From positions 111,715-175,714 of the forward strand of contig CACGIZ010000002.1 of assembly GCA_902573235.1 (NCBI GenBank): a stretch of 64,000 nt of DNA. The letters run 5' to 3'. The translations under genes and the position numbers were made by a program. Positions within the stretch are counted from its first letter, which is position 1. Each line of letters begins with the position of its first letter. This document shows, one piece after another, positions 31,545 to 41,591 of the stretch. The DNA is from an uncultured Pelagibacteraceae bacterium. Its GTDB lineage: Bacteria > Pseudomonadota > Alphaproteobacteria > Pelagibacterales > Pelagibacteraceae. Under the pieces are notes generated by a model. That model saw only the letters and a program-made list of their open reading frames with translations. It was not told where the DNA came from and searched no databases.

Positions 31545-34500
31545 TTATTTAATTTCTTGAAGAGAGGTAACTTCTATCTTTTTTTTCTTCAGGGATTTTA
31601 TCCCCTCTATACACGCGAGTGCTGTTGACATGTTTGTACAGTAAGGAACTTTGTTTTTTAAAGTTGCTCTTCTAAGTGCGATTGCATCACTCAGCCTGTG
31701 CTCACTATTTCCACCACCTGTATTAATTACTAAAGCTATTTTTTTGGAGTCTAAAACGTCTACTATGTGAGGTGATCCACTGCTAACTTTATTGATAATT
31801 TTACATCTCATACCATGTTTTTTAATGTATTCAGCAGTTCCTTTTGTTGCACATAAAGTAAAATTTAATTTTAAAAGTTTTTTAGAAAGATCTATTCCCT
31901 CGTCTTTATGAGAGTCTTTCAACGATATAAACGCTAAACCCTTTTTGGGAAGAGAATTTGCAGATGCAATTTGGCTTTTTGCAAATGCTATACCAAAATC
32001 TTTATCAAATCCCATAACTTCACCAGTTGATTTCATTTCCGGACCTAAAAGTAAATCACTGTTGGGGAATTTATTAAAAGGAAATACAGCTTCTTTGACA
32101 GCATACATTTTTCCTGACTTATCTTTTAAATTAAAATTAGATAATTTTTCGCCAGCCATAATTCTAGATGCAATTTTAGCTAAAGGTATACCTTTAGCTT
32201 TAGAGACAAATGGAACTGTTCTGCTTGCTCTAGGGTTTACCTCTATTACAAAAATTTCATCTTTTTTAATTGCGAATTGGATATTCATGAAACCCTTAAC
32301 TTTTAAAGCTATAGCTAATTTTCTTGTTTGATTTTCAATTTTTTTTATTAAATAAGGTTTAATTGATATTGGAGGTAGGCTACAAGCTGAGTCTCCGGAG
32401 TGAATTCCGGCCTCCTCGATATGTTGCATAATTCCAGCAACATGCACTGTTTTTCCATCTGATATCGCATCTACATCAACTTCCATGGCATGATCTATAA
32501 ATTTATCAATTAAAATTGGATTTTCCTCTGCTGCCTTGAATGCTTCTTCAACAAAATTTTTAAGCTGACTTTTTTCAAAAACAATTTCCATCGCTCTACC
32601 TCCTAGAACGTATGACGGTCTGACTATTAAAGGTAAACCGATTTTTTCAGCAATTTTGATTGCTTGTCTATATGTTTTTGCAATTCCACTATCGGCTTGC
32701 TTTAGTTTTAGTTTATTTAAAAGATTTCTAAATCGATCTCTATCTTCTGCTAAATCAATAGAGGTATATTGAGTTCCTAAAATCGGAAGTTTGTTATCAT
32801 GTAAAAATTTCGCAAGTTTTATAGGTGTTTGACCACCAAATTGAGCTATCACACCAATAAGATTACCCTTCTCTTGTTCTTTTTTAATGATATTAAAAAC
32901 ATACTCCTCTTTAAGTGGTTCAAAGTATAATCGATCACTAGTATCATAGTCAGTTGAAACTGTTTCGGGATTGCAATTGACCATGATAGTTTCAAAACCT
33001 GCATCTTTTAACGAAAAACTTGCTTGGCAACAGCAATAATCAAATTCAATGCCTTGTCCAATTCTATTTGGTCCACCACCAAGAATAATTATTTTTTTCT
33101 TACCTGATGGCTCTGCCTCACATTCAGTATTTAAAGAGAAATTTCTTTGGTAAGTTGAGTACATATAAGGAGTAAATGATTTAAATTCAGCAGCGCAAGT
33201 ATCTACTTTTTTATAAACTGGAAGTATTTTAAGTGCTGTCCTTTTCTTTCTTATTATTTCTTCTGATGTATTTGATAACTCTGATAATTTTTTATCAGAA
33301 AATCCTATTGATTTTATTCTATTAAATTCTCCAAAATTTTTTGGAATTCCTTCATTTTTAATTTTAATTTCAGTATCTATAATTTCTTTTATTTGTTCTA
33401 AAAACCAAGGGTCTATCTTTGATAAATTATAAATTTTCTTTAAATCAATTTTTTTTCTGATTGCTTCAGCGACCAGCAAGAGTTTATTTGGAATATTTTC
33501 CTTGAGTTTTTTTTCAATCTGTTTTTTATCTAATTTGAATATTCTATCCAACCCTGAAAAACCAGTCTCAAGAGATACCAATGCTTTTTGAATAGACTCT
33601 TTAAAGTTTCTTCCTATAGCCATTGCCTCACCAACTGATTTCATTGATGTGCCTAATGTTATTGGAGAAGTTGAAAATTTTTCAAAAGTAAATCTTGGAA
33701 TTTTTGTTACCACATAATCAATAGTTGGTTCAAATGATGCAGGTGTTACTTTGGTGATTTCATTTTTCAATTCATCCAGAGTATAACCAACTGCAAGTTT
33801 TGCAGCAATTTTCGCAATTGGAAATCCAGTTGCTTTAGAAGCAAGAGCAGATGATCTTGATACTCTTGGATTCATCTCAATTACAACCATTCTTCCATTT
33901 TTAGGATTGATGGCAAATTGAACATTTGATCCACCTGTCTCAACTCCAATTTTTCTCAAACAAGCGATAGATGCATTTCTCATTACTTGGTACTCTTTAT
34001 CTGTCAAAGTGAGCGCAGGAGCAACAGTAACAGAATCTCCAGTGTGTATTCCCATTGGATCAATATTTTCAATTGAGCAGATGATGATGCAGTTATCATT
34101 TTTATCTCTTACAACTTCCATCTCAAATTCTTTCCAGCCTTCTAAACATTCTTCAACCAATACCTGATTAACTGGGGACTCGTGAAGCCCGTTTTTGGTT
34201 ATTTTAAAGTAGTCTTTTTTATTTTTAGCTATTCCACCTCCTAGACCTCCAAGTGTAAATGCAGGTCTTATGATTGCTGGGAGACCAATTTTTTTTAAAA
34301 CTTTAGATGCTTGATTGAAATTGTTTACAATTTCAGATTTAGGTAAATCTAAACCAATATCGATCATATTTTTTCTAAATTTTTTTCTATCTTCTGCGTT
34401 AGCGATTGCTTTTGAGTTTGCCCCTATTAGTTCTATTTTATATTTTTTTAGAATTCCCTTTTTCTCAGCTTCCATTGCGAGATTAAGTGCAGTCTGACCA

Positions 34501-34772
34501 CCCATAGTTGGTAAAATTGCATCTGGTTTTTCTTTTTTAAGAATTTTTTCTAAAATTTCCAATGTTATCGGCTCTATGTAAGTTTTATCTGCCACATCTG
34601 GATCAGTCATGATAGTTGCAGGATTTGAGTTAATCAAAATTACTTTATAACCCTCATCCTTTAAAGCCTTACAAGCTTGCGTACCTGAATAATCAAACTC
34701 ACATGCTTGACCAATGATAATTGGTCCAGCTCCCACAACTAATATTTTTTTAATATCTTTTCTTTTTGGCAT
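31545..34772 (-). CDS. carB: Carbamoyl-phosphate synthase large subunit
   Basis: Makes carbamoyl phosphate from glutamine-derived ammonia, bicarbonate and two ATP for arginine and pyrimidine synthesis. The two homologous ATP-grasp halves begin [22 protein letters not shown] and [22 protein letters not shown], and both have [16 protein letters not shown] loops and VRPAF/VRPSY strands. The C-terminal ~140 residues are the regulatory MGS domain ([17 protein letters not shown]). At 1075 aa it is intact. It overlaps the end of carA by 23 bases, so loss of carA frame would also affect its translation. Confidence 0.98.
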   Translation of the reverse strand: MPKRKDIKKILVVGAGPIIIGQACEFDYSGTQACKALKDEGYKVILINSNPATIMTDPDVADKTYIEPITLEILEKILKKEKPDAILPTMGGQTALNLAMEAEKKGILKKYKIELIGANSKAIANAEDRKKFRKNMIDIGLDLPKSEIVNNFNQASKVLKKIGLPAIIRPAFTLGGLGGGIAKNKKDYFKITKNGLHESPVNQVLVEECLEGWKEFEMEVVRDKNDNCIIICSIENIDPMGIHTGDSVTVAPALTLTDKEYQVMRNASIACLRKIGVETGGSNVQFAINPKNGRMVVIEMNPRVSRSSALASKATGFPIAKIAAKLAVGYTLDELKNEITKVTPASFEPTIDYVVTKIPRFTFEKFSTSPITLGTSMKSVGEAMAIGRNFKESIQKALVSLETGFSGLDRIFKLDKKQIEKKLKENIPNKLLLVAEAIRKKIDLKKIYNLSKIDPWFLEQIKEIIDTEIKIKNEGIPKNFGEFNRIKSIGFSDKKLSELSNTSEEIIRKKRTALKILPVYKKVDTCAAEFKSFTPYMYSTYQRNFSLNTECEAEPSGKKKIIILGGGPNRIGQGIEFDYCCCQASFSLKDAGFETIMVNCNPETVSTDYDTSDRLYFEPLKEEYVFNIIKKEQEKGNLIGVIAQFGGQTPIKLAKFLHDNKLPILGTQYTSIDLAEDRDRFRNLLNKLKLKQADSGIAKTYRQAIKIAEKIGLPLIVRPSYVLGGRAMEIVFEKSQLKNFVEEAFKAAEENPILIDKFIDHAMEVDVDAISDGKTVHVAGIMQHIEEAGIHSGDSACSLPPISIKPYLIKKIENQTRKLAIALKVKGFMNIQFAIKKDEIFVIEVNPRASRTVPFVSKAKGIPLAKIASRIMAGEKLSNFNLKDKSGKMYAVKEAVFPFNKFPNSDLLLGPEMKSTGEVMGFDKDFGIAFAKSQIASANSLPKKGLAFISLKDSHKDEGIDLSKKLLKLNFTLCATKGTAEYIKKHGMRCKIINKVSSGSPHIVDVLDSKKIALVINTGGGNSEHRLSDAIALRRATLKNKVPYCTNMSTALACIEGIKSLKKKKIEVTSLQEIK

Positions 34773-35941
34773 TTTTTATATTATTAATAAATTCTTGGAA
34801 CAAGTAGACACTATCTTGCGGTCCAGGATTTGACTCTGGATGATATTGTACAGAAAATATCGGTCTATTTTTAAGTCTTATTCCTTCAATAGTATTATCA
34901 AAAAGAGATTTATGAGTTACTACAATTTTTTTTGGCAAAGTTTCTTCAACAACTACAAAACCATGATTTTGACTTGTAATTTCGACTTTATTTTGAATTA
35001 AATTTTTGACAGGGTGGTTTGCACCTCTGTGTCCTAACTTCATTTTTTTTGTTTTTCCACCTAAAGCTAAAGCCAAGATTTGATGGCCCAAACAAATACC
35101 AAATATAGGTAAATTTCTTTTAATTAATTTATTTATTATTTCTATCGCATATTTTCCTGTTGCTGCTGGATCCCCAGGACCATTAGATAAAAATACTCCT
35201 TGTGGTTTTAGATCTAATATTTTTTCTGCAGAAGTTTTGCAAGAAACAACTGTTACTTTACATTTAAAATCTGAAAAATATCTCAAAATATTTTTTTTTA
35301 TTCCATAGTCAATTGCAACCACATGAAATAAATTTTTTCTATTTTTTTTTATATCCCATGTCTTTTTTCCAAGTTTTAAAACCATTCCAAATATAGTTTT
35401 TTGATGTTGTAACTGTTTCTGCAAGATCTAAATTTTTTAATCCACTCCATTTAATTGTTGATTTTGTTAATTTACTCAAATTAAATTTTCCTTTTTTTGA
35501 ATATGAGATTGTTCCTTTAGGTGCTCCTTTATCTCTTATAAAGTTTGTTAAACTTCTAGTGTCCAAACCTGTAATTCCAACAATTTTATTTTTTTTGAGC
35601 CAAGCATCTAAATGTAAAAATGCTCTATAATTTGAAGGAGAAGTTATCTCAGAATTAAAGATTACACCTCTTGCCCATATTTTGTCAGACTCAACATCTT
35701 CTTTATTTGTTCCAACATTTCCAATATGGGGAAATGTAAAATTAATGATCTGACCCGCGTAAGAGGGATCAGAAATGATTTCTTGGTAGCCCGTTAAAGA
35801 GGTATTAAAGCAAACCTCACCAGTCGCTTCTCCTTGGTAACCTATTCCGATGCCTTTAAAAATTTTCTTATTTTCAAGAACTAAAATACCTGTATTTAAT
35901 TGTGAATTTTTTGAGTTTGTTCTTTTTACTTTTTTGATCAA
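34750..35941 (-). pseudogene. carA: Carbamoyl-phosphate synthase small subunit, interrupted by a one-base frameshift in A9
   Basis: The glutaminase subunit for CarB. The N-terminal part runs from a TTG at 35941 (no nearby ATG) to a TAG at 35339-35341 with normal CarA sequence (GYQEIISDPSYAGQIINFTFPHIG). The C-terminal part continues in another frame with the amidotransferase: catalytic Cys in [14 protein letters not shown], and the His/Glu pair in QYHPES. The frames join at nine coding-strand A residues (35342-35350). With eight A the protein would read through as one ~396-residue CarA. Every catalytic residue is intact. It may be a sequencing or assembly error, a recent mutation, or a gene rescued by slippage; true decay seems unlikely beside an intact carB. 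Confidence 0.85.
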
Positions 35942-36066
35942 TTACAACTCATAAGTTAAAGGTTAATACAATAATTGGTTAACTATCGCAACAGAGATGT
36001 AATATAAAATTGTAAAAAAACAATTTTTCTTTTGAAGAATTTTTTCTTTAAAGTAGATTAAAAAAT

Positions 36067-36528
36067 ATGTCTCTAAAAGAAACAATCGAAACTGAATATA
36101 AAAAAGCTTTAAAATCTAAAGAGAAAACAAAAATCTCAACTTATAGGTTAATTCTTTCATCAATAAAGGATCTCGAAATATTAAATCGATCAGGTCCAAA
36201 CAAGAAAGAAACAGACGATCAAGATATTAGAAAACTTTTTAAGAAGATGGTTAAACAAAGAGCCGAATCGATTGAAATTTATAAAAAAAATAATCGAAAT
36301 GACCTCTTAGAAATAGAGCAGAATGAATACAATATTTTGTCAAGTTTTTTACCCAAACAACTAAATGAAGAAGATACTAAAAAAATATGTGAGCAAATTA
36401 TTTCTAAACTGAATGCAAACTCAATAAAAGATATGGGCAAAGTTATGGGTGAGCTTAAAAAAAAATATGCAGATGAAATTGATTTTGCAAAAGCTGGAAC
36501 TCTACTTAAACAATTATTAAATAAATAG
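36067..36528 (+). CDS. GatB/YqeY domain protein
   Basis: A 153-aa all-helical protein of the YqeY family, homologous to the C-terminal tRNA-binding domain of GatB in the glutamyl/aspartyl-tRNA amidotransferase. Typical features are the start SLKETIETEYKKALKSKEKTKISTYRLI, the Gln-Arg-Ala-Glu-Ser segment KKMVKQRAESIEIYKK, and LSSFLPKQLNEEDTKKI with MGKVMGELKKKYADEIDF near the end. Its own function is not established. It precedes dnaG and rpoD, with carA on the opposite strand, as in many Alphaproteobacteria. Confidence 0.93.
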   Translation: MSLKETIETEYKKALKSKEKTKISTYRLILSSIKDLEILNRSGPNKKETDDQDIRKLFKKMVKQRAESIEIYKKNNRNDLLEIEQNEYNILSSFLPKQLNEEDTKKICEQIISKLNANSIKDMGKVMGELKKKYADEIDFAKAGTLLKQLLNK

Positions 36529-36530
36529 TG

Positions 36531-38306
36531 ATGAAATATCCAAAAGAATATCTTGATGAAATTAAAACAAGATTAAAAGTTTCTACAGTAGTATCAAAAG
36601 TTGTTAGTTTAAAAAAAAGAGGAAAAGAGTATGTGGGTCTCTCACCTTTTAAAGATGAAAAGACACCTTCATTCACTGTCAATGACGAAAAAGAATTTTA
36701 TCATTGTTTCGCAACATCTGAACATGGAAATATTTTTGACTTTGTGATGAAAATTCAAAACTTAAGATTTGGCGAAGCAGTCAAGCATTTAGCAAATCTT
36801 GCTGGTATGCAGCCCTATTTATTTTCTAAACAAGATGAAGAAAGAGAAAAAAAATGGAAAGTTTACTCTTTAATTTTTAGTAGATATTCAGATTTTTATC
36901 ATGAACAGCTTTTAAAGAATAATGATTACTCTTTAGCTAGAGAATACTTGAAAGATAGATCTCTTGACAAAAATCAAGTGAAAAAATTTAAAATTGGATT
37001 TATAGAAAAAAATCCAAATTTTTTTGACCAATTGAAAAATGAATTTAACTTAGAGGATTTATTAGAGACTGGATTGTTTTACCTTGACGAAAAAAAAAAA
37101 ATTTATGTTGAAAGGTTTAGAGGTCGATTAATTTTTCCAATCAATAACATTTCTGGACAACCAATAGCCTTTGGTGGAAGAATAATAGAAAAAAGTGATT
37201 TTCTTGCAAAATATATTAATTCTCCAGAGACTTATTTTTTTAAAAAAGGTTCAAATTTGTATAATCTAGATTTGGCTCGAAAATTATCTAACAAAGTAGA
37301 CAATGTATTTTTAGTTGAAGGATATATGGACGTTGTTGGCCTAAGCAAAAATGGAATTGATAACGCTGTAGCCAATTTAGGAACTGCTTTAACAGATAAA
37401 CAAATTTTTTCGTTAAATCAATTTTTTGATGATATTATTATATGTTTTGATGGCGATGAAAGTGGTTACAAAGCAGCATTAAGAGCTGCTGAAAATTCGA
37501 TTAAAGAATTAAAACCAGAAAAACAAATTTCTTTTTTATTTTTACCAGATAAAGAAGATCCAGATAGTTTTGTAAATAAAAATGGTAAAAATTATTTCTT
37601 AAAATTTTCAAAACAAAACAAAGTCCAAATACATCAATTTATATTTAATCACTATAAAAAGAATACAAAGAATAATCCATCTTCGATGGCAATTTTTGAT
37701 AAAAAACTAAGATCAATAGCTAACACAATTAAAGATAACTATATTAAAAAATATGTTTTAGAGTATTTTTTAGAGAAAATTTCTGAACTAACTCCTCATA
37801 CCAGTCAAAAGAGAAAAAATTTTAACTTCAAAAAAACCAAGTCATTAGAAAAAACAAAAAAATATTTTAATGATAGTAAATCGTTAAGTGGAGTTGAATT
37901 AAAAGAATTTTCTCTAATTTATTTGATAATAAATAATTTCGATTTAATACAACAAAATATTCATATGGTTGAAAATTTAAAATTATTTACTGAGGTAAAT
38001 AAACAAATTTATGAAAAAATTATTGATAAATTAAGATCTGGAGAAAAATTGTCAGTAAATCAAATTGGTATTGATAATCAAATAATTGAAAAAATTACTA
38101 AGTTTGCACCCATTAAACACATATTAAAAAATAAGTCTAATGACGAACATGTAGTTATTGAATTGATAGATGATATTAGCAGAGATTTAAATAATTATGA
38201 CCTCGAATATAGAATTCAAGAATTAGAATCGAAGTTTTCTAGAGATTTGAGTGAAGCAACATTTAATGAGCTAAAAGAGCTTAAAAAAAAGCAAAATATT
38301 AACTAA
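36531..38306 (+). CDS. dnaG: DNA primase
   Basis: Makes RNA primers for replication. The N-terminal domain aligns with the CHC2 zinc domain (KGREYVGLSPFKDEKTPSFTV-like, FYHCFATSEHGNIFDFV), but three of the four metal ligands are replaced: SPFK for CPFH, and CFATS with only the first Cys. The TOPRIM catalytic core is intact, with VEGYMDVV and CFDGDESGYKAA giving the acidic Glu and Asp-x-Asp residues. The helicase-binding C-terminus is divergent. I chose the ATG at 36531 just after the YqeY stop; a GTG one codon earlier also fits. At 591 aa it is complete. Confidence 0.95.
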   Translation: MKYPKEYLDEIKTRLKVSTVVSKVVSLKKRGKEYVGLSPFKDEKTPSFTVNDEKEFYHCFATSEHGNIFDFVMKIQNLRFGEAVKHLANLAGMQPYLFSKQDEEREKKWKVYSLIFSRYSDFYHEQLLKNNDYSLAREYLKDRSLDKNQVKKFKIGFIEKNPNFFDQLKNEFNLEDLLETGLFYLDEKKKIYVERFRGRLIFPINNISGQPIAFGGRIIEKSDFLAKYINSPETYFFKKGSNLYNLDLARKLSNKVDNVFLVEGYMDVVGLSKNGIDNAVANLGTALTDKQIFSLNQFFDDIIICFDGDESGYKAALRAAENSIKELKPEKQISFLFLPDKEDPDSFVNKNGKNYFLKFSKQNKVQIHQFIFNHYKKNTKNNPSSMAIFDKKLRSIANTIKDNYIKKYVLEYFLEKISELTPHTSQKRKNFNFKKTKSLEKTKKYFNDSKSLSGVELKEFSLIYLIINNFDLIQQNIHMVENLKLFTEVNKQIYEKIIDKLRSGEKLSVNQIGIDNQIIEKITKFAPIKHILKNKSNDEHVVIELIDDISRDLNNYDLEYRIQELESKFSRDLSEATFNELKELKKKQNIN

Positions 38307-38372
38307 TCTGGGGAAAATTATTCATGGATTTTTGCAGATTTAATACTATATAAGACTCCTCAATTTATAGCT

Positions 38373-40199
38373 GTGGAAAGAATAATTACAAAATCATTCG
38401 CAAGATTAATGGGTCGTGGAACTCATAGAGGTTTTATAACTTATGAAGAACTAAGTAAATCCTTAGGCAAAAGGAATCTCTCAGATGAAAATTTAAGTCA
38501 AGCTTTTATTCATATATTAAATGAAAAAATTACTTTAGTAGAAAAAAAATCTGATTTTAAAATTTTAAGAAAAAAAGAAAATTCCTCTAAGGAAGAAGGA
38601 AAAACAATCGAGAAAAGCGATGACCCAATTAGAATGTACTTAAGAGAAATGGGAGGTGTCGAACTCTTATCAAGAGAGGGAGAAATTGCTATAGCAAAAA
38701 GAATTGAGGCTGGGAAAGATGTCATGCTAATAGCATTGTCACAAAGTCCTATAACAGCTCAACAATTTTTTGAATGGGACGAAAAATTGCAAAAAGACGA
38801 AATTTTAGTGAGAGAAATAATAGATATTGATACTAATTATATGGAAGATGAAACCACAGGCCCAAGTGCGAAACAAAAAAACTCGGGAGAAACCGAAAAA
38901 GATGATAATGCAAATGAAAATGATGATGAAGAATTTAATCCAACACTGGCTGCAATGGAGACTGAAATTAAACCAAAAGTTTTGAAAACAGTCAATTTAC
39001 TAACAAAAGAATATAATAAATTAATTAAATACCAGAAAGAAAAATTAGATTGTGTTATAAATTCAAAAATATTTTCTCCTGCTAAAGATAAAAATTATGA
39101 AAAAATTGTAAATGATATTCTAGAAAACATTAAGTCACTTCAATTATCACCATCAGTTTTAGAGGATTTGGTCCAAAAGCATTATGTTGAAAATAAGAAA
39201 GTAATTTCGCTGGAGGGTAATTTGCTAAGATTAGCAATAGATCAAAATATTTCTAGAAACGAATTTGTAAAATTTTATTTAGGAAATGAAATAAATCCTA
39301 ATTTAAAAAAATTTTTAGATACCAATCCAACTTGGAAACAATTTTTTTCTAAAAATAAAGAAGAATTTAAAAATATAAGAGATAGATTAATCGAAATTAG
39401 TCATAAACTTGGAATGTCTGTTACAGACTTTAAAAAATTAGTAAGCAGAGTTCAAAAAGGTGAAAAGGAGTCAAGGATTGCTAAAAAAGAAATGGTGGAG
39501 GCAAATTTAAGATTAGTAATATCGATTGCAAAAAAATACACCAATAGAGGATTACAATTTTTAGACTTAATTCAAGAAGGAAATATTGGGTTAATGAAAG
39601 CAGTAGATAAATTTGAATATAGAAGAGGTTATAAGTTTTCAACCTATGCAACATGGTGGATAAGACAAGCTATAACTAGATCAATTGCAGATCAAGCTAG
39701 AACAATTCGAATACCAGTTCACATGATAGAAACAATAAATAAAATTGTAAGAACACAAAGGTTAATTTTAAGTGAGTTTGGGAGAGAGGCAACTCCTGAG
39801 GAGCTAGCAAAAAAACTTAGAATGCCATTAGATAAAGTGAGAAAAGTCCTTAAGATTTCTAAAGAACCTGTTTCACTTGAAAAACCCGTTGGAGATGAGG
39901 AAGATAGTAGTTTAGGAGATTTTATAGAGGATACAAAAGCATTGGCACCTCTCGAACAAGCAATTAAATCAAATTTAGGAGAAGCGACTACTAAGATATT
40001 ATCAACTTTAACACCAAGAGAAGAAAGGGTTTTGAGAATGAGATTTGGTGTTGGAATGAATACAGATCACACTTTAGAGGAAGTTGGATTACAGTTCTCA
40101 GTAACTCGAGAAAGAATAAGACAAATTGAGGCAAAAGCACTGAGGAAGTTAAAACATCCGAGTAGGTCTAAACAGTTAAAAAGCTTTTTAGAAAGTTAA
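38373..40199 (+). CDS. rpoD: RNA polymerase primary sigma factor (sigma-70)
   Basis: Directs RNA polymerase to housekeeping promoters. A short region 1.1 ([15 protein letters not shown]) and region 1.2 ([21 protein letters not shown]) are followed by a ~200-residue non-conserved insert with an acidic stretch. Region 2 contains [28 protein letters not shown] and [15 protein letters not shown]; regions 3 and 4 end with the helix-turn-helix [27 protein letters not shown]. The start is GTG at 38373; no ATG is in frame upstream before a stop. One GACTC (GANTC) site lies 15 bases upstream of the start (38354-38358). It is 608 aa. Confidence 0.97.
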   Translation: MERIITKSFARLMGRGTHRGFITYEELSKSLGKRNLSDENLSQAFIHILNEKITLVEKKSDFKILRKKENSSKEEGKTIEKSDDPIRMYLREMGGVELLSREGEIAIAKRIEAGKDVMLIALSQSPITAQQFFEWDEKLQKDEILVREIIDIDTNYMEDETTGPSAKQKNSGETEKDDNANENDDEEFNPTLAAMETEIKPKVLKTVNLLTKEYNKLIKYQKEKLDCVINSKIFSPAKDKNYEKIVNDILENIKSLQLSPSVLEDLVQKHYVENKKVISLEGNLLRLAIDQNISRNEFVKFYLGNEINPNLKKFLDTNPTWKQFFSKNKEEFKNIRDRLIEISHKLGMSVTDFKKLVSRVQKGEKESRIAKKEMVEANLRLVISIAKKYTNRGLQFLDLIQEGNIGLMKAVDKFEYRRGYKFSTYATWWIRQAITRSIADQARTIRIPVHMIETINKIVRTQRLILSEFGREATPEELAKKLRMPLDKVRKVLKISKEPVSLEKPVGDEEDSSLGDFIEDTKALAPLEQAIKSNLGEATTKILSTLTPREERVLRMRFGVGMNTDHTLEEVGLQFSVTRERIRQIEAKALRKLKHPSRSKQLKSFLES

Positions 40200-40204
40200 T
40201 CCTA

Positions 40205-40279
40205 GGGCCGTTAGCTCAATAGTAGAGTACTGCATTGACATTGCAGGGGTAGTTGGAGCGTAACCAACACGGCCCACCA
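40205..40279 (+). tRNA. tRNA-Val (anticodon GAC) with non-canonical D and T loops
   Basis: All four stems form: acceptor GGGCCGT/ACGGCCC, D stem GCTC/GAGT, anticodon CTGCA/TGCAG with loop TTGACAT, and T stem GTTGG/CCAAC. The discriminator is A and CCA is encoded. The loops are unusual. The T loop is AGCGTAA instead of the TTCRANY pattern, so T54, T55 and A58 are all changed. The D loop is AATAGTA, with A in place of G18. Position 15 is A and position 48 is A, so the usual 15-48 pair is absent. G19 and C56 remain. It may be functional with a modified elbow or be degenerating. Confidence 0.85.
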
Positions 40280-40283
40280 TTTT

Positions 40284-41591
40284 TTATGAACGGTAATATT
40301 TCAAAAATTCAGTCAAATTAAAATCTTTTTGGCAAATATTTAAATAATTAAAATAATAATTTCTTTTCTGCAATTCTGAGAAATTTATATTATTTAATTC
40401 ACAGTTCTGGTTTAATATCTTAATTGAAATTTCATTTTCTTTATAAGAAATATCTTTTCCATAAAGGCTAGTGTCAATTTTATCTTTAAAATTAAAATTA
40501 ATTATCACAGTAATCAATAATAATAACGAGAAAATTCGAAAAATTTTTAACTTTAAAATTTTTTCAAATTTATTTTCTGCAAAGTCAAATAAAACTAAAA
40601 GGTAGAATATTCCAAAACTAGTAAATATTCTAGCAGGTGGTTGTTTATCAAATATAATAAAAGTTAAGAAATGTAATAAAATTATAAATGAAAAAATTGA
40701 TTTTTTTTTAATAAAATCATAAATTGATAAAATTAAACATAGACCAATTACAATAGAAATAATTTTATCAAAATTGTAAAGATTTTTGGTCGTACTTACT
40801 AAATTTAACTCATCTGCTGCTTTAATTACTTCGTAAAAGAAAATTCTGTCAAATCCAATTAAAATTATATCTTTAAAATTTTGTTCAACAAACGAGAAAA
40901 TATACATAAAGTTTACTTGTTCAACTTTTAGTACTGCCAAACCAGTTAAAAAAATTGATAGAATATAAAAAATACAACTTGGTAGTAAAAAAAATAAAGA
41001 AAATTCTTTAACAAATTTAATTTTTTTTGAATAAAAAAATAATGTAATTAAGATTGGTATTATTAAATATATATTTACTAAGTGATTGTAAAATTGAACA
41101 AATAATAGTAAAAAAATATTCTTGTTATTTTTTTCATTTTGATTGTTTTTTAAAAGTAAAAAAATTAAACCAAATATTGTTGTTGTAAAGTTATATCCTG
41201 CATACCAACCTAAAGTTAAAGTAAAATTTGATAAAATTAGAACTGAAAAAAAAATTAAAATTTTACTTTCTCTATAGTTTAACTTTTTTAATATCCAAAG
41301 TATTAATAAAACAAATAAAAAAGAAATAGATCTATATGATAATAATTCGTAACCAAATATTATTGATTTTATATAACCAATTAGATGATAAAAACTTACA
41401 TTGCCTGGAAAATTCTTTAAAAATAAAGTTTTATAATTTGTTGAATAAACTAATATAGAGTTTAATTCATCACTAAGAATAGGAATGTCATTTTCTAAAT
41501 AAAGTTTATAATAAAATAGTAATAGTAAAAATATTGCAATTAGTATATTGATTGCATTATAATTTTTAAAAATTTTATTGTTACTTATCAT
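40284..41591 (-). CDS. Multi-pass membrane glycosyltransferase-like protein (GT-C type)
   Basis: A 435-aa protein with about ten hydrophobic helices and a short polar C-terminus. The first extracytoplasmic loop contains an acidic SDEL after the first helix (ENDIPILSDELN), the position of the catalytic Asp/Glu in GT-C enzymes such as ArnT and PMT families, which transfer sugars from lipid-phosphate donors. The assignment rests on topology, this motif and the surrounding sugar genes, so the function is inferred. Its ATG (41589-41591) abuts the ATG of the divergent dehydratase gene with no space between. Confidence 0.6.
   Translation of the reverse strand: MISNNKIFKNYNAINILIAIFLLLLFYYKLYLENDIPILSDELNSILVYSTNYKTLFLKNFPGNVSFYHLIGYIKSIIFGYELLSYRSISFLFVLLILWILKKLNYRESKILIFFSVLILSNFTLTLGWYAGYNFTTTIFGLIFLLLKNNQNEKNNKNIFLLLFVQFYNHLVNIYLIIPILITLFFYSKKIKFVKEFSLFFLLPSCIFYILSIFLTGLAVLKVEQVNFMYIFSFVEQNFKDIILIGFDRIFFYEVIKAADELNLVSTTKNLYNFDKIISIVIGLCLILSIYDFIKKKSIFSFIILLHFLTFIIFDKQPPARIFTSFGIFYLLVLFDFAENKFEKILKLKIFRIFSLLLLITVIINFNFKDKIDTSLYGKDISYKENEISIKILNQNCELNNINFSELQKRNYYFNYLNICQKDFNLTEFLKYYRS
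41534..41563 (+). promoter_or_regulatory. Predicted promoter for the glycan genes, inside the opposite-strand gene
   Basis: TTGCAA (41534-41539), an 18-base spacer and a perfect TATAAT (41558-41563) lie 28 bases before the dehydratase ATG. They fall wholly within the coding sequence of the divergent GT-C gene, because there is no intergenic space. Identified by consensus match only. Confidence 0.45.

Noticed and set aside
36006..36027. AAAATTG...CAATTTT hairpin with T run as a terminator
   Set aside because: The stem is almost all A-T and lies between divergent genes, where a terminator is not expected.
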